From Epiperipatus broadwayi (lineage: Eukaryota; Onychophora; Udeonychophora; Euonychophora; Peripatidae), in the NCBI GenBank assembly GCA_028023455.1, contig JAQFVV010006312.1, positions 930,001 to 994,000 of the forward strand: DNA of 64,000 nucleotides, read 5' to 3'. Shown piece by piece: positions 1-13,700 of the stretch. Within the stretch, counting starts at the first letter, position 1. Every line of letters starts with the position of its first letter. The notes beneath the pieces were generated by a model. That model was given only the letters and a program-made list of their open reading frames with translations. It had not been told where the DNA came from and did not search any database. The translations under genes were made by a program, and so were the position numbers.

Positions 1-2982
1 AAAAGTATAGCCTAATTTAGGGACTTGTCATGTTTTCTAGGATTCATTGTCCTATTGGCAGGGTACAATATATATGGATAGGCTTAAATTTTAAATTGTC
101 CAAATGCAGTTACTAGCTTGCACTTTCAAATCTAATTTTTACAAAAAAAGTCCACATAAAATATGATTAAGTATTTTTATATGACATTTTCATTGAAATT
201 TTATGGAGACTAAGATGAATTTATTAACAAAATTCCAATTTAAAACTCGTATGTCAAAATTCATAATTTATGAATAAATTTAAAATTAATAACTATAAAA
301 ATGTTTAAATTCTTTATCTTTATTTTATGATAATGATTATATTTTCTCAGCTTACTATTATTTATAATATATTTTCTTATAAAACATACAATAATTTATC
401 TTTAACATCATGTAAACTTAAGTTATTATATATTTTACATCTTCTACTAAATGCATATATATTCAATGCTGTATGTGGTAAGATAAAATATTAAACAATT
501 TTATTAGAAAATACTAATATTAATTTTTAAAGTTAGAAAGAATTGCATTTCTATAACTTGATAACTTTCATATTCATTGAGATTTTTTTGGTGTTTTTCT
601 CAAAAAAAGTGTGGCTATTTTACTGCTTTAGAATGCTGTTTTAACATTATCATAAGTGATATTAATGTAGAGTTTTTATAATATAATATCTGCCATAATC
701 CTTTTATTGATTTTTTAATAGAAAAAAAATACTCTATTGTTTAAGATAGAAACACATACCCAGAGAATGTTCACTTTCTTCTCATCTATTTTTATGCAAA
801 GTTTTTCAAATTAAAAAAAAATGTTTTTTTTTGCTTGTTTATAAAATATTTTTGATTATTTTTACACATTAATTGGTTGATTATTATTTAAAACCAAAAA
901 ACATGTATATTTTCAATTAATTCATTTATTTTTTATTTTCAGAAACAGAAGTTAACAAACTTGTCCATAATATTAAGAAAGAAAACCACAGTCTCTATAA
1001 TATCAATATCTGTCAAAATTAAAGTAGTGTTAAAATCTTTTCAAATATTGTAATAATTATAAAGCAAACATCAAATTTTAAAGCAGAATTTGATAGATTT
1101 ATTATAAATAGACATTTATTCAGTCACATTTAAAAAAAAACTTAAAATAAAAATAAATTCATTTATCTTTTGAGGATTTACATTCATATCAATATATGAC
1201 CTTGAAGTTGTCACACATATAAAGTATTACTTTCTGATTTACAACACTTATAAAATTTAGAGTAATAAATTAATAGTCAGAAAAATACTATTACTAGATG
1301 GCATGATGTCATTTTGCAACACTAGGTTTTGATTGGTTGTGTGCATTCCATTAAATTATTAATGTTTACATTTAATGTGAAAATATAATTTATATATACA
1401 TATACTTAGGAATTGTCTCAAAAAAGAGTTTTGTTTTATTTTTCAAATTGGCTGAGACAATATCAAAAATTCCTTAGCTCCTATGCCAATTTATTTATTT
1501 ACATGCATTCATTATACTTTAATCATTTTCTTCAAATTATCTTCGTTTATTCACATTGATTCAACTGATAAACTCCATAATAATATTAACTTTATAGACA
1601 TTCATTTGTTTTTAAACAGATGCTATCAATAGAACTTAATTCAGAGATGTCCAAAGAAACTGTCATAAAATTCTACTGAATATTTTTTTTATTATAATTA
1701 TATATATAGATTTGAAATGAAGAAACAATTGGCAAAAACTAATAACTTAGCTGCTTCTTCGGCTAGCTTAAAAGAACTTCTCAAGCAATACAATAATATC
1801 CAACATTAATCATTAATCTTAGGGGAAATTTCCTACTTATGCATTTAATGTTTGCAACATTATTGAAACAAACAAAGAAAATAATGTATTTCTATACATT
1901 CTTAAATATTTTCTCAAAACCTCAGAAACAAATTTATACGTTTAAATTATTTTATTTTTTGAAAATTTAACATTATAATTTGATGTCTGGTTCAAAGCTT
2001 TTTTGATTAATTAAATTCAACAATAATCAGAAAGTTAATAACCGCTATAATCATGTTCCGACAGAAATACAATTATTTAAATCAATGCAATAATTTTAAC
2101 TTTAAATATAAATAATGTATATATTTAGAAAAGCATAGTGATTCTAAAAGTCATAATTTCAACTTTTAAAAAAAAACCATATTCAGCTTCTTACTCCTAA
2201 AAATAAGTTTTGTTTGATATACACTATTTTTGAACAAAATATAAAATATGTCTGCAATTAACATAAAACTTAAGTTGATATAATTATATTAAATGTGTTG
2301 ACTTGTCATCAAAATGGTAGAGTGTATTTTAATCACAGATTATTTATTGTCTTGATTTGTATAAAAGTAAACATATATGAGCAATTCAATGTTTCTCACT
2401 GATAAAACTAATATTCAGAAGCTAGTCTTAGATGTGGATATGATCAGCATTGCCGTCTGAGGTTTATTAATTACCCCTGTTAAAATAAATGATCTAGAAT
2501 AAAGTGGTTACAGATTGTTTTTTTAATACAGATTATATGCCAAAAGAAGCATATAATGAATTGGTTAGTATGTATTATTATTTTTCTCAAAGGTTAAATG
2601 TTATGTATATAATTGAGGGTACTAAAATATATAATTTATGACTATACAAACAAAATACTTTGAGATTAGAACTTTAAAATATTTGTAATTTTCTCAAGTC
2701 ATTTTGATTTCATAAAAGAGGTCAACTTGGTTACTGTTTATGTATGAGTAATTTACTTTTTTTCCTGATAAGATAATTTTTGAAACTAGTCTGATGATTG
2801 AATGTATTATCCACCAATAAAATGGTAGCAATAATTCAATTCTGCAACATTTCCAAGTTTTTTTTTTGTTGAAACTTGTAGCTTTCCCAGAAAGTTCCCT
2901 AGAATAGTAAATAGTCTATCATATATTATCTGTATTCTACTTTCAGACAATACCAATCATTTCTATCTTATTATTTTTAAAC
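1..2982. other. AT-rich DNA, no gene recognised
   Basis: Very AT-rich sequence with many homopolymer A and T runs and stop codons in all frames. No open frame of meaningful length, no RT, endonuclease or transposase motif, and no tandem array was seen. A short imperfect inverted repeat around 1408-1477 (GGAATTGTCTCA and its complement) is the only structure noted. Confidence 0.6.
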
Positions 2983-3835
2983 TATCAAACAACACATGAT
3001 TACCATTCTTTATGCATACAGAAGCTGTTTTTCATAGAGGCAAAACTCTCCATACAGTAGCGCAACTCAGTGCAAGTCAAAGTAATCCAATGGATATAGG
3101 AAGGTTTGTGCATAAAATCCCTATCTAGTGCCTACTCATCCAATATCCCCAGACTAGGCTCTAGCTTGTGGATTTTATCAGTGAGGAGCCTTGGATTTGA
3201 GAACACTGCACCTAAATCTTAAGATCTAATGCAACCCTTCAGGAGTTACCTTTTACTTTTTAACTAACTATAAAGCTTTGAGTTCAAAATAAAAACAATA
3301 ATGTTTTCAAGCTAAGCTCATAGCTTGTATAGTATATTGTATATTGCATGAAGAGTTTTGCCTCAGTGAAAAACAGCTTGCGTAACCATAAAGAATGGTG
3401 ATCATATGATATTTGATGGTTTAATACAAATCCTGCCTAATACGATTATGGTGACTGTGGTTATTAAAGAACAAAGGACCAAAAAATGGATGCTAAACTG
3501 AGTTCAGATCTATACAACTATACAAGCTAATGAGCTTAGCTTGAAAACATTATTGTGTTTTCATTTTGGACTCAAAGCTTCATAGTTAGCTAAAAAAAAA
3601 AGTAAAAGATGTCTGCTGGAGAGTTGCATCAGATCCTAAGATCTAGGTGCACTACTCTCAAATCCAAGGCCCTCACTGATGAATGCCACAAGCTAAAAAC
3701 TAATCTGGGGATATTGGATGAGTAGGTACTAGATAAGAATTTTATGCACAAACCTTTCTGCATCCATTGATTACTCTGGCTTACATTGGGTGGCACTACT
3801 CTATGGAGATTTTTGCCTCTGTGAAAAGTATTTTT
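2983..3835. mobile_element. Foldback element family FB2, copy 1 (nested inverted repeats)
   Basis: Two long arms face each other: about 3050-3345 and 3505-3830. Both carry the block 'GGCAAAACTCTCCATACAGTAG' in part, then a stretch related to 'TGAGTAGGCACTAGATAGGA', then 'AAGATCTAGGTGCA', in opposite orientation. A second, shorter pair lies inside (2994-3040 against 3345-3412, with 'CCATTCTTTATG' and 'CATAAAGAATGG'). No transposase ORF is present, so if mobile it was non-autonomous. The same sequence recurs at 20186-20850 and in part at 24085-24175, which makes it a dispersed family rather than a local palindrome. No target duplication could be fixed. Confidence 0.7.
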
Positions 3836-4440
3836 AAATTACAAAGAAAGCTAAAAGCCAGGGGGGAAATGGCAACAAAAATAAAAAGGTCAAAGAGTCA
3901 TCATGTCATATTTGTGTATATATATATGTTTCACATATTGGTTTAGAATATAGTGCTAGATTCTAATATTTTATTCATTGTTTTTTATCTTCATATGTAC
4001 GTTGACAAATGTCTGATCTGTACATTATGTATAAAATATAAAGCAACTATATAATCAAAAACGTATGTATTAGGATTAAGTTATCAATATTACATTTTAA
4101 TCCAAAAAAAGAAAAATGCTTAATTTATTATGAATAAATACTTTTTTAAAAAAATATTCTTAATCAAAAAAACCCACATTATTAAAAAGCACACAAAAAT
4201 ACTATTTTTATAAAGCTTAAAAATTAATTTATGTTTATATAGCTTTTAATAAATTAAAAAATACATTAGATCACTCTTTTATTTTACCTATTTATTATAT
4301 GCCAATGATACATTGTCACTTACCAATATATCAAAAGATGCTGGAAAACATTCATTTATGGATGCTTTTTAAGTTCTAAAAATACCATAGTTCGATTATA
4401 ATCCTAGCTTGAAGAATATGTGTTATAGAATCAATTATTA
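3836..4440. other. AT-rich DNA, nothing recognised
   Basis: Short spacer between foldback elements, with poly-A and poly-T runs and a short TA repeat near 3916. No ORF, motif or repeat family member recognised. Confidence 0.55.
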
Positions 4441-4900
4441 ATTAGCCTATTGACTCTGTATACTGAATGTTTCTTATACAAGTAAATATAGGGATTTGAT
4501 CTAAAAAAATTCAACCTATATTTGTTCTCTACTCCATCTCAATGCATGTAAAAAAGATAGATAATCCCCAATATGAATATTTTGTCCAATACCAGCACTC
4601 ATCAATTAGGCAAGAGCATAATCTCCCATACATATATACAGTTAGTGCTCAGCTTTGAATTAAAATAGCGATTTCTTAAACTTTAATGGACAGGCTTTAA
4701 TCTTCTTATCCTTCCTACTTTTCAACCATTCATTTCAATGAAAAATCAATGATGGAATGCTCAAATCCCTTGATGAATATAATATTGTAGTCATACCCAT
4801 ATAAGGATTATGTTATTTTAATCATATCCATATATAATAAAAAAGGGATGGCATGAACTTATAGATCTAACCTATTTTCAAGGCAATATGTAATTAGCCT
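4441..4900. mobile_element. Foldback element FB1, left half only
   Basis: This segment repeats the left arm of the complete FB1 that follows. It has the terminal 'AAATATAGGGATTTGA', then 'CCAGCACTCATCA', 'AATCTCCCA', 'CAGTTAGTGCTCAG' and 'AAACTTTAATGGACAGGC' in the same order and at similar spacing. The matching right arm is absent. The pair 4441-4900 and 4901-5290 therefore forms a direct, tandem-like duplication of one arm. Confidence 0.65.
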
Positions 4901-5705
4901 TTTCATTCAGTGTACTGAATATTTATTTATGTAAATAAATAGAGGGATTTGAACTTCAAAGATTTCATCCTATATTTGTCCTCCACTCCATTTCAAACAA
5001 GTGATACCCATGACCACATGTGAAAATGATAGACAATTTCCAATACATATATTTCATGCAGAACCAGCATTTATCAGTTGGACCAGATCATAATCTCCCA
5101 CACATATATACAATTAGTGCTTGGTTTATATTAAAATAGCAATTTTTTAAACTTTAATGGACAGGCTTCAATCTTCTTTCCCTTCCAACTATTCGATCAT
5201 CCATTTCATTGAAAAATCAATTATGGAATGCTTAAAGTTCTTGGTGGATTGGATATTGTAGGCATACACATGTAGACATTATGTCAATCTAACTTCTCAT
5301 ACTATGGTTTGATAACATGAGGAGTTAGATTGATGTAATGTCTACATGGGTATGACTACAATATTAGATCCATCAAAAGCTTTGAGCAGCCCATTGTTAG
5401 TTTTTCAATGATATGGATGATTGAATAGTTGAAAGGATGAAACGATTGAAGCCTATTCATTAAAGTTTAAAGAATTGCTATCTTAATATAAGCTGTAAGC
5501 ACTGATTGTATATATGTGTGGGGAATTATCTGACCCAACTTATGAGTACTAGTTCTGCATGAAATATGTATATGGGAAATCATCTATCTTTTTTGGATGT
5601 ATGTGGTTATGTGTGTCAGTTGTTTGAGATGGAGTGAAGGATGAATATAGACTGAAAAATCTTGAGTTCAATCACTCTATTTATTTATATAAGAATCAAT
5701 TATTA
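4901..5705. mobile_element. Foldback element FB1, complete copy with arms of about 390 bp
   Basis: A near-complete palindrome. The left arm (about 4901-5290) and right arm (about 5315-5705) are inverted copies of each other, meeting at a short loop near 5300 ('CTTCTCAT' against 'ATGAGGAG'). Ordered landmarks on the right arm are 'TCTACATGGGTATGACTACA', 'CCATTAAAGTTT'-like, 'CTATCTTAATATAA', 'GCATGAAATATGTATAT' and 'GAGATGGAGTG', ending in 'GAGTTCAATC'. No coding capacity. Related copies lie at 4441, 8395, 9547, 20900, 36871 and 48741. The class is inferred to be a MITE or foldback element; the mobilising enzyme is unknown. Confidence 0.75.
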
Positions 5706-8394
5706 TAAAGATAATTTCATTGAATTGACTATCTGGAACATATGGAATTGTAATCGCTGCTGTTTTTTAATGAACCTGAGCATTTTTAAATAAGGAAAGA
5801 TTATTTCAATAGCATTCTAAAGAAGACGAATATTTCTTACTTTTATTAAAATATAGCTGAGGATTCGATACATTAGAGTGTTACAATAAAGCTACTGAAG
5901 TCTCAAAAACATATAGCTGCAGAAAACAACATACAATATGTTAAATAAACAGTTCGGAGTGCCAGAATGTTATACTGTGGGCTTATTTGATTTTTTTGCC
6001 CTCCTTGCTTTGATGCAGTTGTAGAGTAACAAGTTTTGAAGAAGACTATGGATTGCATGCAGATATCACTTTTGGTGATCATACTTTTAATGAGCTCTCG
6101 TGCAATAAATCCTTCGATTTTTTTGATTGGTTTGTGTTGTCAAGCAAAATTTATTTTCAACCTTTTATTTATTGTTTTTGTATTCTTGTTCTGTAATTGA
6201 GCTAGTCTTGTTAGTAATTTGTTAATGGTAAATGAAAATAAACTAATGATAAAATAGAATACAATGTATTTATTCTCTAATGGCAGCCTTGTTAATACTT
6301 TCCTTTTTTTTTAAGGAAAAAAAAAGTTAAATGCTTAAATTACAGACGTAGATTTATTCAGTCACCCAAGCTTCATATTTTAGTTCTTTTAAACTGTTAA
6401 AATTTTCCAATTAATATAAAATTTGGGTGACTTAATGCATCTATATCTGTTTGTTTATTTTTTATTTTTAAATTTGATAATTAGTCAGAATACATACCTA
6501 AACTATTCCTCATCGCTTTCAAAAGATAGATAAAAAAATAACTTCACACATTTAATTTTCTGCTTGAAAACAACATTAAAAATAGCATTTAATTTTTTTT
6601 TTTATGGAAATATGTATACACTCACAATATATATATAGTTACATGTCTAATATCTTTTCATATATACAATATGAGATCCTGTGGCTTTATTCTTTCTATT
6701 TATATTTATACTAAACCGAGGATTTTAACGGATAAAATATTTATATTCCAAATTCGTCCATGGATCGAAGCAGTACCGATGCCTAGGCTCCGATTAGACC
6801 TGCTACAAAAACTACCTTTAGTTTGGAAAAAAACTTTCACAAGACATATTTGAATATGGTTTATTATTTATTGTTATTAATTCTGTTCAAAATCCATTTC
6901 TGGATTTTATTGAACCAAATATTTCAATCATATGCCTCACAGATTTGATATCAGGCATGTAAGACATTTTATAAATTAAAAATGAATAATTTTCTGATTT
7001 TTAGCATCACTCCCACATCTACTGTAATAATATTTGTTATTCAGATGACAGCAATTACGATATGGCTTAAATTTTAGTGTTGCTATGTTATATATAGCTA
7101 GGTAATTAGCTAAAATATTTAAAATATCTGTAGTTTTTCATGAGTATGCTGAAAATAATATTACTCATAGGCCTACCAGATGTCAGGTGGTATGTTTCAT
7201 TTTTGTTTTGTCCACTAGTTAAAAATAAATATATATCCATTTTTTCACTAAATGTTGGATGACTAGTTATGTTAACTTTCTACCTACAAAAAAAATATCA
7301 GTCTTAGAACCTGAATAAATATTGTATTTCTCATCAAATCTAGGCCATGTGAATGGAAGATTTGTATTTTTTTCTACATTATGATGTCCTTCATATATAT
7401 AATATAAACAAACAATTTGTCAAACAGTGTTAAATGCTGATAATAATCTTTCATTTAAGATTTGAATTTTCATATAAAAATTTTTATCATGTAGATATCA
7501 GCCTTTATCATTTCTAAATATGATAATTACGACTAAACTTTATATACACCACAGAATACAATATCATAACCCATCATACAAGGTAAACATAATCACTTTA
7601 CTTTTAGTATTAAGCTTAACTATTAGTGAATACATATTTTATATACAAATAAATATGCAATCCTGGATGAAAGCTTTTTGTTATTTTGTATCCTGATATA
7701 ACTTTAAATAATGCTTATGTAAAGCATTTAACATTGACTTTTCAGAATGTTTTATGGAATGATATTTTATGGTTATATATTATATATAACTTGTTTATTT
7801 GCATATTATAAATGCAATACAACTATACTTGTCTCTATAATTCCCAAGGCTTTAATATTCCTGAATTGATAATTTATACAGAAAAAATAATTCAAATAAT
7901 ATGTGTCATTCCTTTTAATTATAAATTTTCTGATTTTATAGTAATCATATACCGCATGAAATATAACAAATATTAAATGTAAATAATAATTATTATTTTT
8001 AATATATTTTGTATATGCAAAAAAATTATACATTTGTTTTAATTTCTTATTTCTATCCCTTATTTTTTAACAAAATCTATTTATGAAAACATTATGCCAC
8101 AAGATTTAGAGACATGTTTCTTCAACCTACTTACTTTTTTTTTTAATAAAACAAAAGTGTTAAATTACTATCTAAGGACAAATAAATCATGACACTTTAA
8201 TTAACTCATTAATTTACAGGTCTGATAAAATCTTCATCCATAATTTTTCAAGGGTTCAAAATTAAAAATAAATACAAATAAATGATTATACTAAAAATAT
8301 ATTAAAATTATAAATTAAGTATAATTTAATGATTATTTAATTAAATACATGTATTATTGAAATACAAGTATAGTATGTATACTTATGCTAGAAG
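5706..8394. other. AT-rich DNA, no gene recognised
   Basis: Low-complexity AT-rich sequence. A 60-codon open frame at 6671-6853 (plus strand) is slightly less AT-rich than its surroundings but matches no family I know, and has no neighbouring exon-like sequence or convincing splice sites. I do not call it a gene. No RT motif or arm of the foldback families was found. Confidence 0.55.
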
Positions 8395-8453
8395 TAATTA
8401 AAGGGGATGCCTGAAGGGAGCTTGAAAGTCTGGGTTCAAATCCCCTTTAATTA
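8395..8453. repeat. Solo FB1 end fragment closed by a 13-bp inverted repeat
   Basis: The sequence 'GCTTGAAAGTCTGGGTTCAA' and the following TCC are the terminal part of the FB1 right arm. Here they stand alone, bounded by a perfect 13-bp inverted repeat (TAATTAAAGGGGA at 8395-8407, TCCCCTTTAATTA at 8441-8453). The end contains GTTCAAATC, which fits the tRNA-type B-box consensus GTTCRANNC. It could be the residue of an internal deletion that removed almost the whole element. Confidence 0.6.
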
Positions 8454-8767
8454 TATATATATATATAAGTACAATTCACAATTTATAATATAAAACATCC
8501 CATATTTATTATTTGAAAACTGGGTGTTATATATACTTATAATTTTAAAGCCAATCACAAAACTAAATCCAGAAACATTACTATGAAAATTCACAATTCA
8601 GATTTTCAAAGAATCATTTAAATAAATTTCAAATAATACTCTTTTTTTTTTAGTCAATGCCAATATATTTATTAAATAATAGATGATAAACATTAATTAC
8701 AAGTTTATTTAAATTATTCTTTAGAAATCTGACTAGAGAATTAAATATTTTCAGATATAGTTGTTCT

Positions 8768-8801
8768 ATTATTATTGTTGTTGTTGTTACTGTTGTTGTT
8801 G

Positions 8802-8851
<50 letters not shown>

Positions 8852-8898
8852 GTTGTTGTTGTTGTTGTTGTTTGTGTTGTTGTTGTTGTTGTTATTAT
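8768..8898. repeat. Compound (ATT)n/(GTT)n microsatellite
   Basis: About 130 bp of trinucleotide repeat, written on the plus strand as blocks of TTG, then TTA, then TTG, then TTA. Open frames across it encode only poly-Asn or poly-Ile/Thr runs and are artefacts. No LINE-alpha 3' end lies next to it, unlike the tract at 10248. Confidence 0.95.
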
Positions 8899-9546
8899 CA
8901 ATGTCACATATTTTATTATTCATAATTTGTTTACAGGCTTATTAAATTATTAGAAAATATAATTTTAGTATCACAGTAGTTCCATACATTATTTAAAACT
9001 ATGATTAACACAGAGTAATGTATTGTGATTAAATATTTAAAATTATGTATATATGTTCTGTAATAATCTGTAAAATATTTTGTTCCCATTTAAAAAACAT
9101 ATTTTACTATACTAAAGTCAAAACGGATGCTGGTGCTAAGATTGTGTTACTTTTACAAAAATTGATTCATTCAGATAAAATTTAATTAACAAAATTTATT
9201 GCAATTTAATAAGCATTTACTGTAAAACTAACATTATCAGCAAATTAAAAATGGTCTATAGCAATATATGGCATTTGAAACATTAATATCTTTCTATAAA
9301 ACTATCAGTTTGATATGAAAATTTTGCTAATTTTAAATTATTAGTCTTAAGAATATTGATTATTTGGCAATCATCTAAGTCTTCTAATTTTAAAGTATTA
9401 ACAGCATGTATAGAATCATTTGTTGCATTGTTATATTGTTTCCCACTGTTTTAAATACTTCATTGGTTTAAAAAACATACTAAATTCAGATAGAATGTAT
9501 TCTGGGCTTGATTATAGATTTATTTTTTAATCTTTTGCAAAAAACC

Positions 9547-10096
9547 TGTTTAAACTCAGACTTTCAAGGACTCTACAGCTATTCACTCCATCTTATACAA
9601 CCAAGACCATATAATGTGAAAAGGTAAATGATTTCTAATGTGCATATTTCATGCTGAACTAGCACTCATCAGTTGGTCCAGATCATCATCTATAATCAGT
9701 GCTCAGTATATCTTTAAATTAGGAAATCTTCAAACTTTAATGGATATGCTTCAATCTTCTCTACCCTCCAACTCTACAGCTATCCATATCATTGAACACT
9801 TCAACATCTGATTTTCAATAATGTGGATGGCTGAAGAGTTGGAGGGTGGAGAAGATAAAGCATATCCATTAAAGTTTGAAGATTTGCTATCTTAATATAA
9901 ATTGAAAACTGATTATATAAGTGTGTAAAAGATGATGATCTGGATCATCTGATGAGTGCTGGTTTAACACAAAATATGTATATTGGAGATAATTTATTTT
10001 TTTCTTATGTATATGGTCATATATATTCGTTGTATAAGATGGAGTGACTAGCTGTAGGACCTTGAAATCTGAGTTCAAATCCCTTCTAATCACATT
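9547..10096. mobile_element. Foldback element FB1, complete copy
   Basis: Arms of about 260 bp (9547-9805 and 9825-10096) are inverted copies with a very short loop around 9806-9824. The left arm begins 'AACTCAGACTTTCAAGGA' and the right arm ends 'CTTGAAATCTGAGTTCAAAT'. The inner arms contain 'AAACTTTAATGGATATGC' and its complement. The 9887-10093 minus-strand open frame runs through the right arm and is a by-product. The B-box-like GTTCAAATC is again present at the outer end. Confidence 0.75.
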
Positions 10097-10241
10097 AAGT
10101 TCAGTATAGACAATATACTAGTATTTAAAAAACTTTTGTGAAAATGTGTATGAGATTGAATTACATAATAAATGATTTAGGGTTTAAGTACATACTATTC
10201 ATAGTTCTGATCAGTTTTTTATTTTTTAACTAATTTGTCTC

Positions 10242-10500
<259 letters not shown>

Positions 10501-10749
10501 GTTTCAAAGCAACACTTTATTGAGTCTAAAAAGTTACAGAGTTACATATAGTACTATATTGATTTGTTACAAATGCAAAACAAATTACAACAACTTTCAG
10601 TATATAAGTCTTTATCAATTCTGCATACTTTCTTTCTTGTTTTTAAATTTGATCTTCTATTTAGTTCAGTTTATGCTTGCATCTCTTTGAAGTTGGAAAA
10701 AAAGCTGATGTTGAAAAAAGTCATCATCTATCATAATAGACTTTATATT

Positions 10750-13700
10750 TTATAGACTGGATCTTTGTTTCAAGTGTGACCATGTGGCTGCAAACACATC
10801 TGGTTGAGCTAGGATGATGTCTCTTTTTCTGAACAGTTCTAGTTTTATTGAATATGTTGCTGAGTAGTGTCGAGAGTTATTAGCAAGTGCAAAAGTGCAT
10901 CTGGTACACCAGTAGGCATAAAGGCTATATGTTGCTGCACGAATAGCAGGGATGTTGCCTTTTTTAAATGTATTTATTATTTCATCAATTGAAATGATAG
11001 CCTTTCTGTATGTGGTAAACATTGTGTGATGTATTGTTTCTAGTGCACTGCAGGAATGAAGAAAATGATCTTGTGTCTCTTCTTCTCTATGACATAGCCC
11101 ACACATGGGGTCTATATTTGTGTAGAATCTACAAAATCTGAGGAAATGTGTTGTGGGTAGAGCATTAAGATTAAGCTTAAGTAGAAAATCAAATAATTTT
11201 GATTCTAATGACCATTTTCTGAATTGTTGCAGTAGTTGCTTGTTGTCTATCCCAAGAACTGATGGATGTAGATTAGGTGTCTGGTTTGGGTTTAGTATAT
11301 TATAAATGTCCCAGTATGTATACTTATTGTCATTATTGAGTGATATTTTGTTGTATATTGGCTTGAGTTCTTTAATCAGTGTGGATAGATATCCATATGA
11401 AGGGGGTGGTCTGTCTGTGGGTATTATACTAATTACACACTCCAGGTCTGGAAATCTTTTTATGGTTGCTGTTATTAGATTTACTGATTTCTGTGTGTAA
11501 AAAACATTGATTGTATGGAGTCCAAGTCCATTGCTATGTGGTGGTCTGCTCAGATTTTTTAAAGAGATTGCCACTGCCTTTCTCTTCCATATTAGTTTGT
11601 TACAGATTGATGAGATTTTGGATATAAATGTTTTTGCAAATTTGATTATAGGTGTGTAGTAGGTAATTTTTGTAATTATAAGTTGATTAAATACTGCTAC
11701 CTTTGCATATATTGACAGGTATGACTTTTCAAGTGAGGTTGTGATTTTTTCAGCATCTTTTTTTTAAATTTATTTTGAAATTTTTTGCCTCATTCCGTTG
11801 GTTCCGAGGTAGAATGGGAAACCAAGGAAAGCAGATGGTTTACCATTAAACATCTCTGTACAGTGCTTGCCTGTGTATATTGACCATGCAGCAGTTTTAC
11901 TTGTGTTAATTTTTAAATTAAAATTTAAGGTATAATTCTTGATTATCTCTTGTAATATGGGGAGGTTCTTTTAGAGGGGAGAGAAATGGTTACATCATCC
12001 ATATAGGCTATGCATGATATATTTAAAGCAGTGTTTGGGATTTGAATGCCTTTTATTTTTTTCTGTATCTCTATTAATAGAGGATTTATATATATTGTAA
12101 AGAGCAAGGCACTGAGGGGGGATCCTTGTGGGATGGATTGACTTGGTCTGAAGGTTGGTGAATTTTTTCCATTCAATGTGATGTGAATTTCATGGCTGAG
12201 TAGCAGATTGGCTATTATATATAGTAAAGATGGAGATATTGTTGTTTTTTTCAGCACATCTAATAATTTGGCTATAGGCACTGAGTCAAATGCTGCCTCA
12301 ATGTCTAGTTGAACTATAATTGGTGCATATTTCTTTCTTTTTTTTACTACTTCGATTGTTGTTTTGTACATTAAAGCACCCTGGCCAATGGATGATCCTT
12401 TTTTGGCATATTGTGCTGATGATAACACAGGGAGTATATGTTGTTCTATTTTCTCCTTTATTACTCTTTCAAGAATTTTTATTCCTAAAGGTCCCATTGA
12501 AATTGGTCGTAGATTAGATAAAGATAATATTGCTGTTGGTTTTTTGTTAAATGGGACCATTGCAATTGGGTATAGACTTTGTATGTTGTAAATTTTTTGG
12601 GATATGTAATTGGCTAACTCGCACAGGTATTTGGCTGTGAAGTGACTAAGATGTTTGAACACAAATTTTGGAATTCCTTCTGGTCCTGGGTGACATGTGT
12701 TCATTATTGTTGCAAGTTGAAATACAATCTCAGTTGTTTTTATTGGTGTGTCTGTTTCAGGGTCTCCAAATATGTCTTCATTTGGTATTGTTTTTGCAGT
12801 TTTTTTTAAAGTGATGATATATTGGGTTTATCATGTTATGTCCAGCTGTTATAGAGCCATCTATTTCAAGTGCCATAGGCACTCTGACTGTGGATGGGTA
12901 TCCCAGTGCCCACCGTATATATGCTCTGGTCCAAGTGTGTTGTTTGGTAAGGGATATATTTTTCTTTTTTATTGCTACATATTGCTTTAGAGTGTTGCAT
13001 GTATTGTTGTATATTTCTGTAAGTTTTTTTTATTAGTGTTTGATTATCTGTAGTTGGTCTGGAAATGGTTATTCTTTTATGTAGTTCATCTGCCAAAGCT
13101 AATAATCTGGTGGGGGGTGTTGAATTGCAGGTAATATGATTGATGTTGAAAGAAAGTATATTGGTGAATGCTATATACTTTTGTACTGGATCGAGTGACA
13201 CGTTTTGAAGTTTTTGGAGCATTATATATGTTTCTGAATATAGGAATTCAGTTGTTTCTGCTGGAACAAGTATTCGCATAGTCTTTTGAAGAGCTATTGT
13301 TGTATTCTGTATTTTTGTTAAATTGAGGGTGATGAACTGGGCAGCATGATCTGAGATTATAGATGGACAGAGTTTAAGATTAAAATAATGATGTAACATT
13401 GGTGAGTAGAAACACAAATCAATAAGTGACTTATATCTATTGTTATTAAAAGATATTAAGTTTAATGGGAGAAAACCTTCAGCACTCATAAGTGGGATTG
13501 TTATTTGATGGATCCATTTGGTGACAAAAGTTTGGTAGGTCATGTTGAAATATCCCAGGAGTATTATGGGATTTGGTGTTGCTGTAAGCATTGAATTTAT
13601 TGTTGCTATTATTCTGGAGATGATGACAGGACCTGGTGGTATATAGACAAATATTAGGTTAAGTGTGATATTTTTATGATGGAGTGTTATTATGATAAGA

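Noticed and set aside
6671-6853. 60-codon plus-strand ORF as a small gene
   Set aside because: No family match, no exon context and a length expected by chance on this many frames.
8395-10096. FB1 as an ordinary tRNA-derived SINE
   Set aside because: The A-box-like TGGCTGAAGGG and B-box-like GTTCAAATC are only about 13-14 bases apart instead of the 30 or more in tRNA genes, and the elements are palindromes. Kept only as a hypothesis in the findings.
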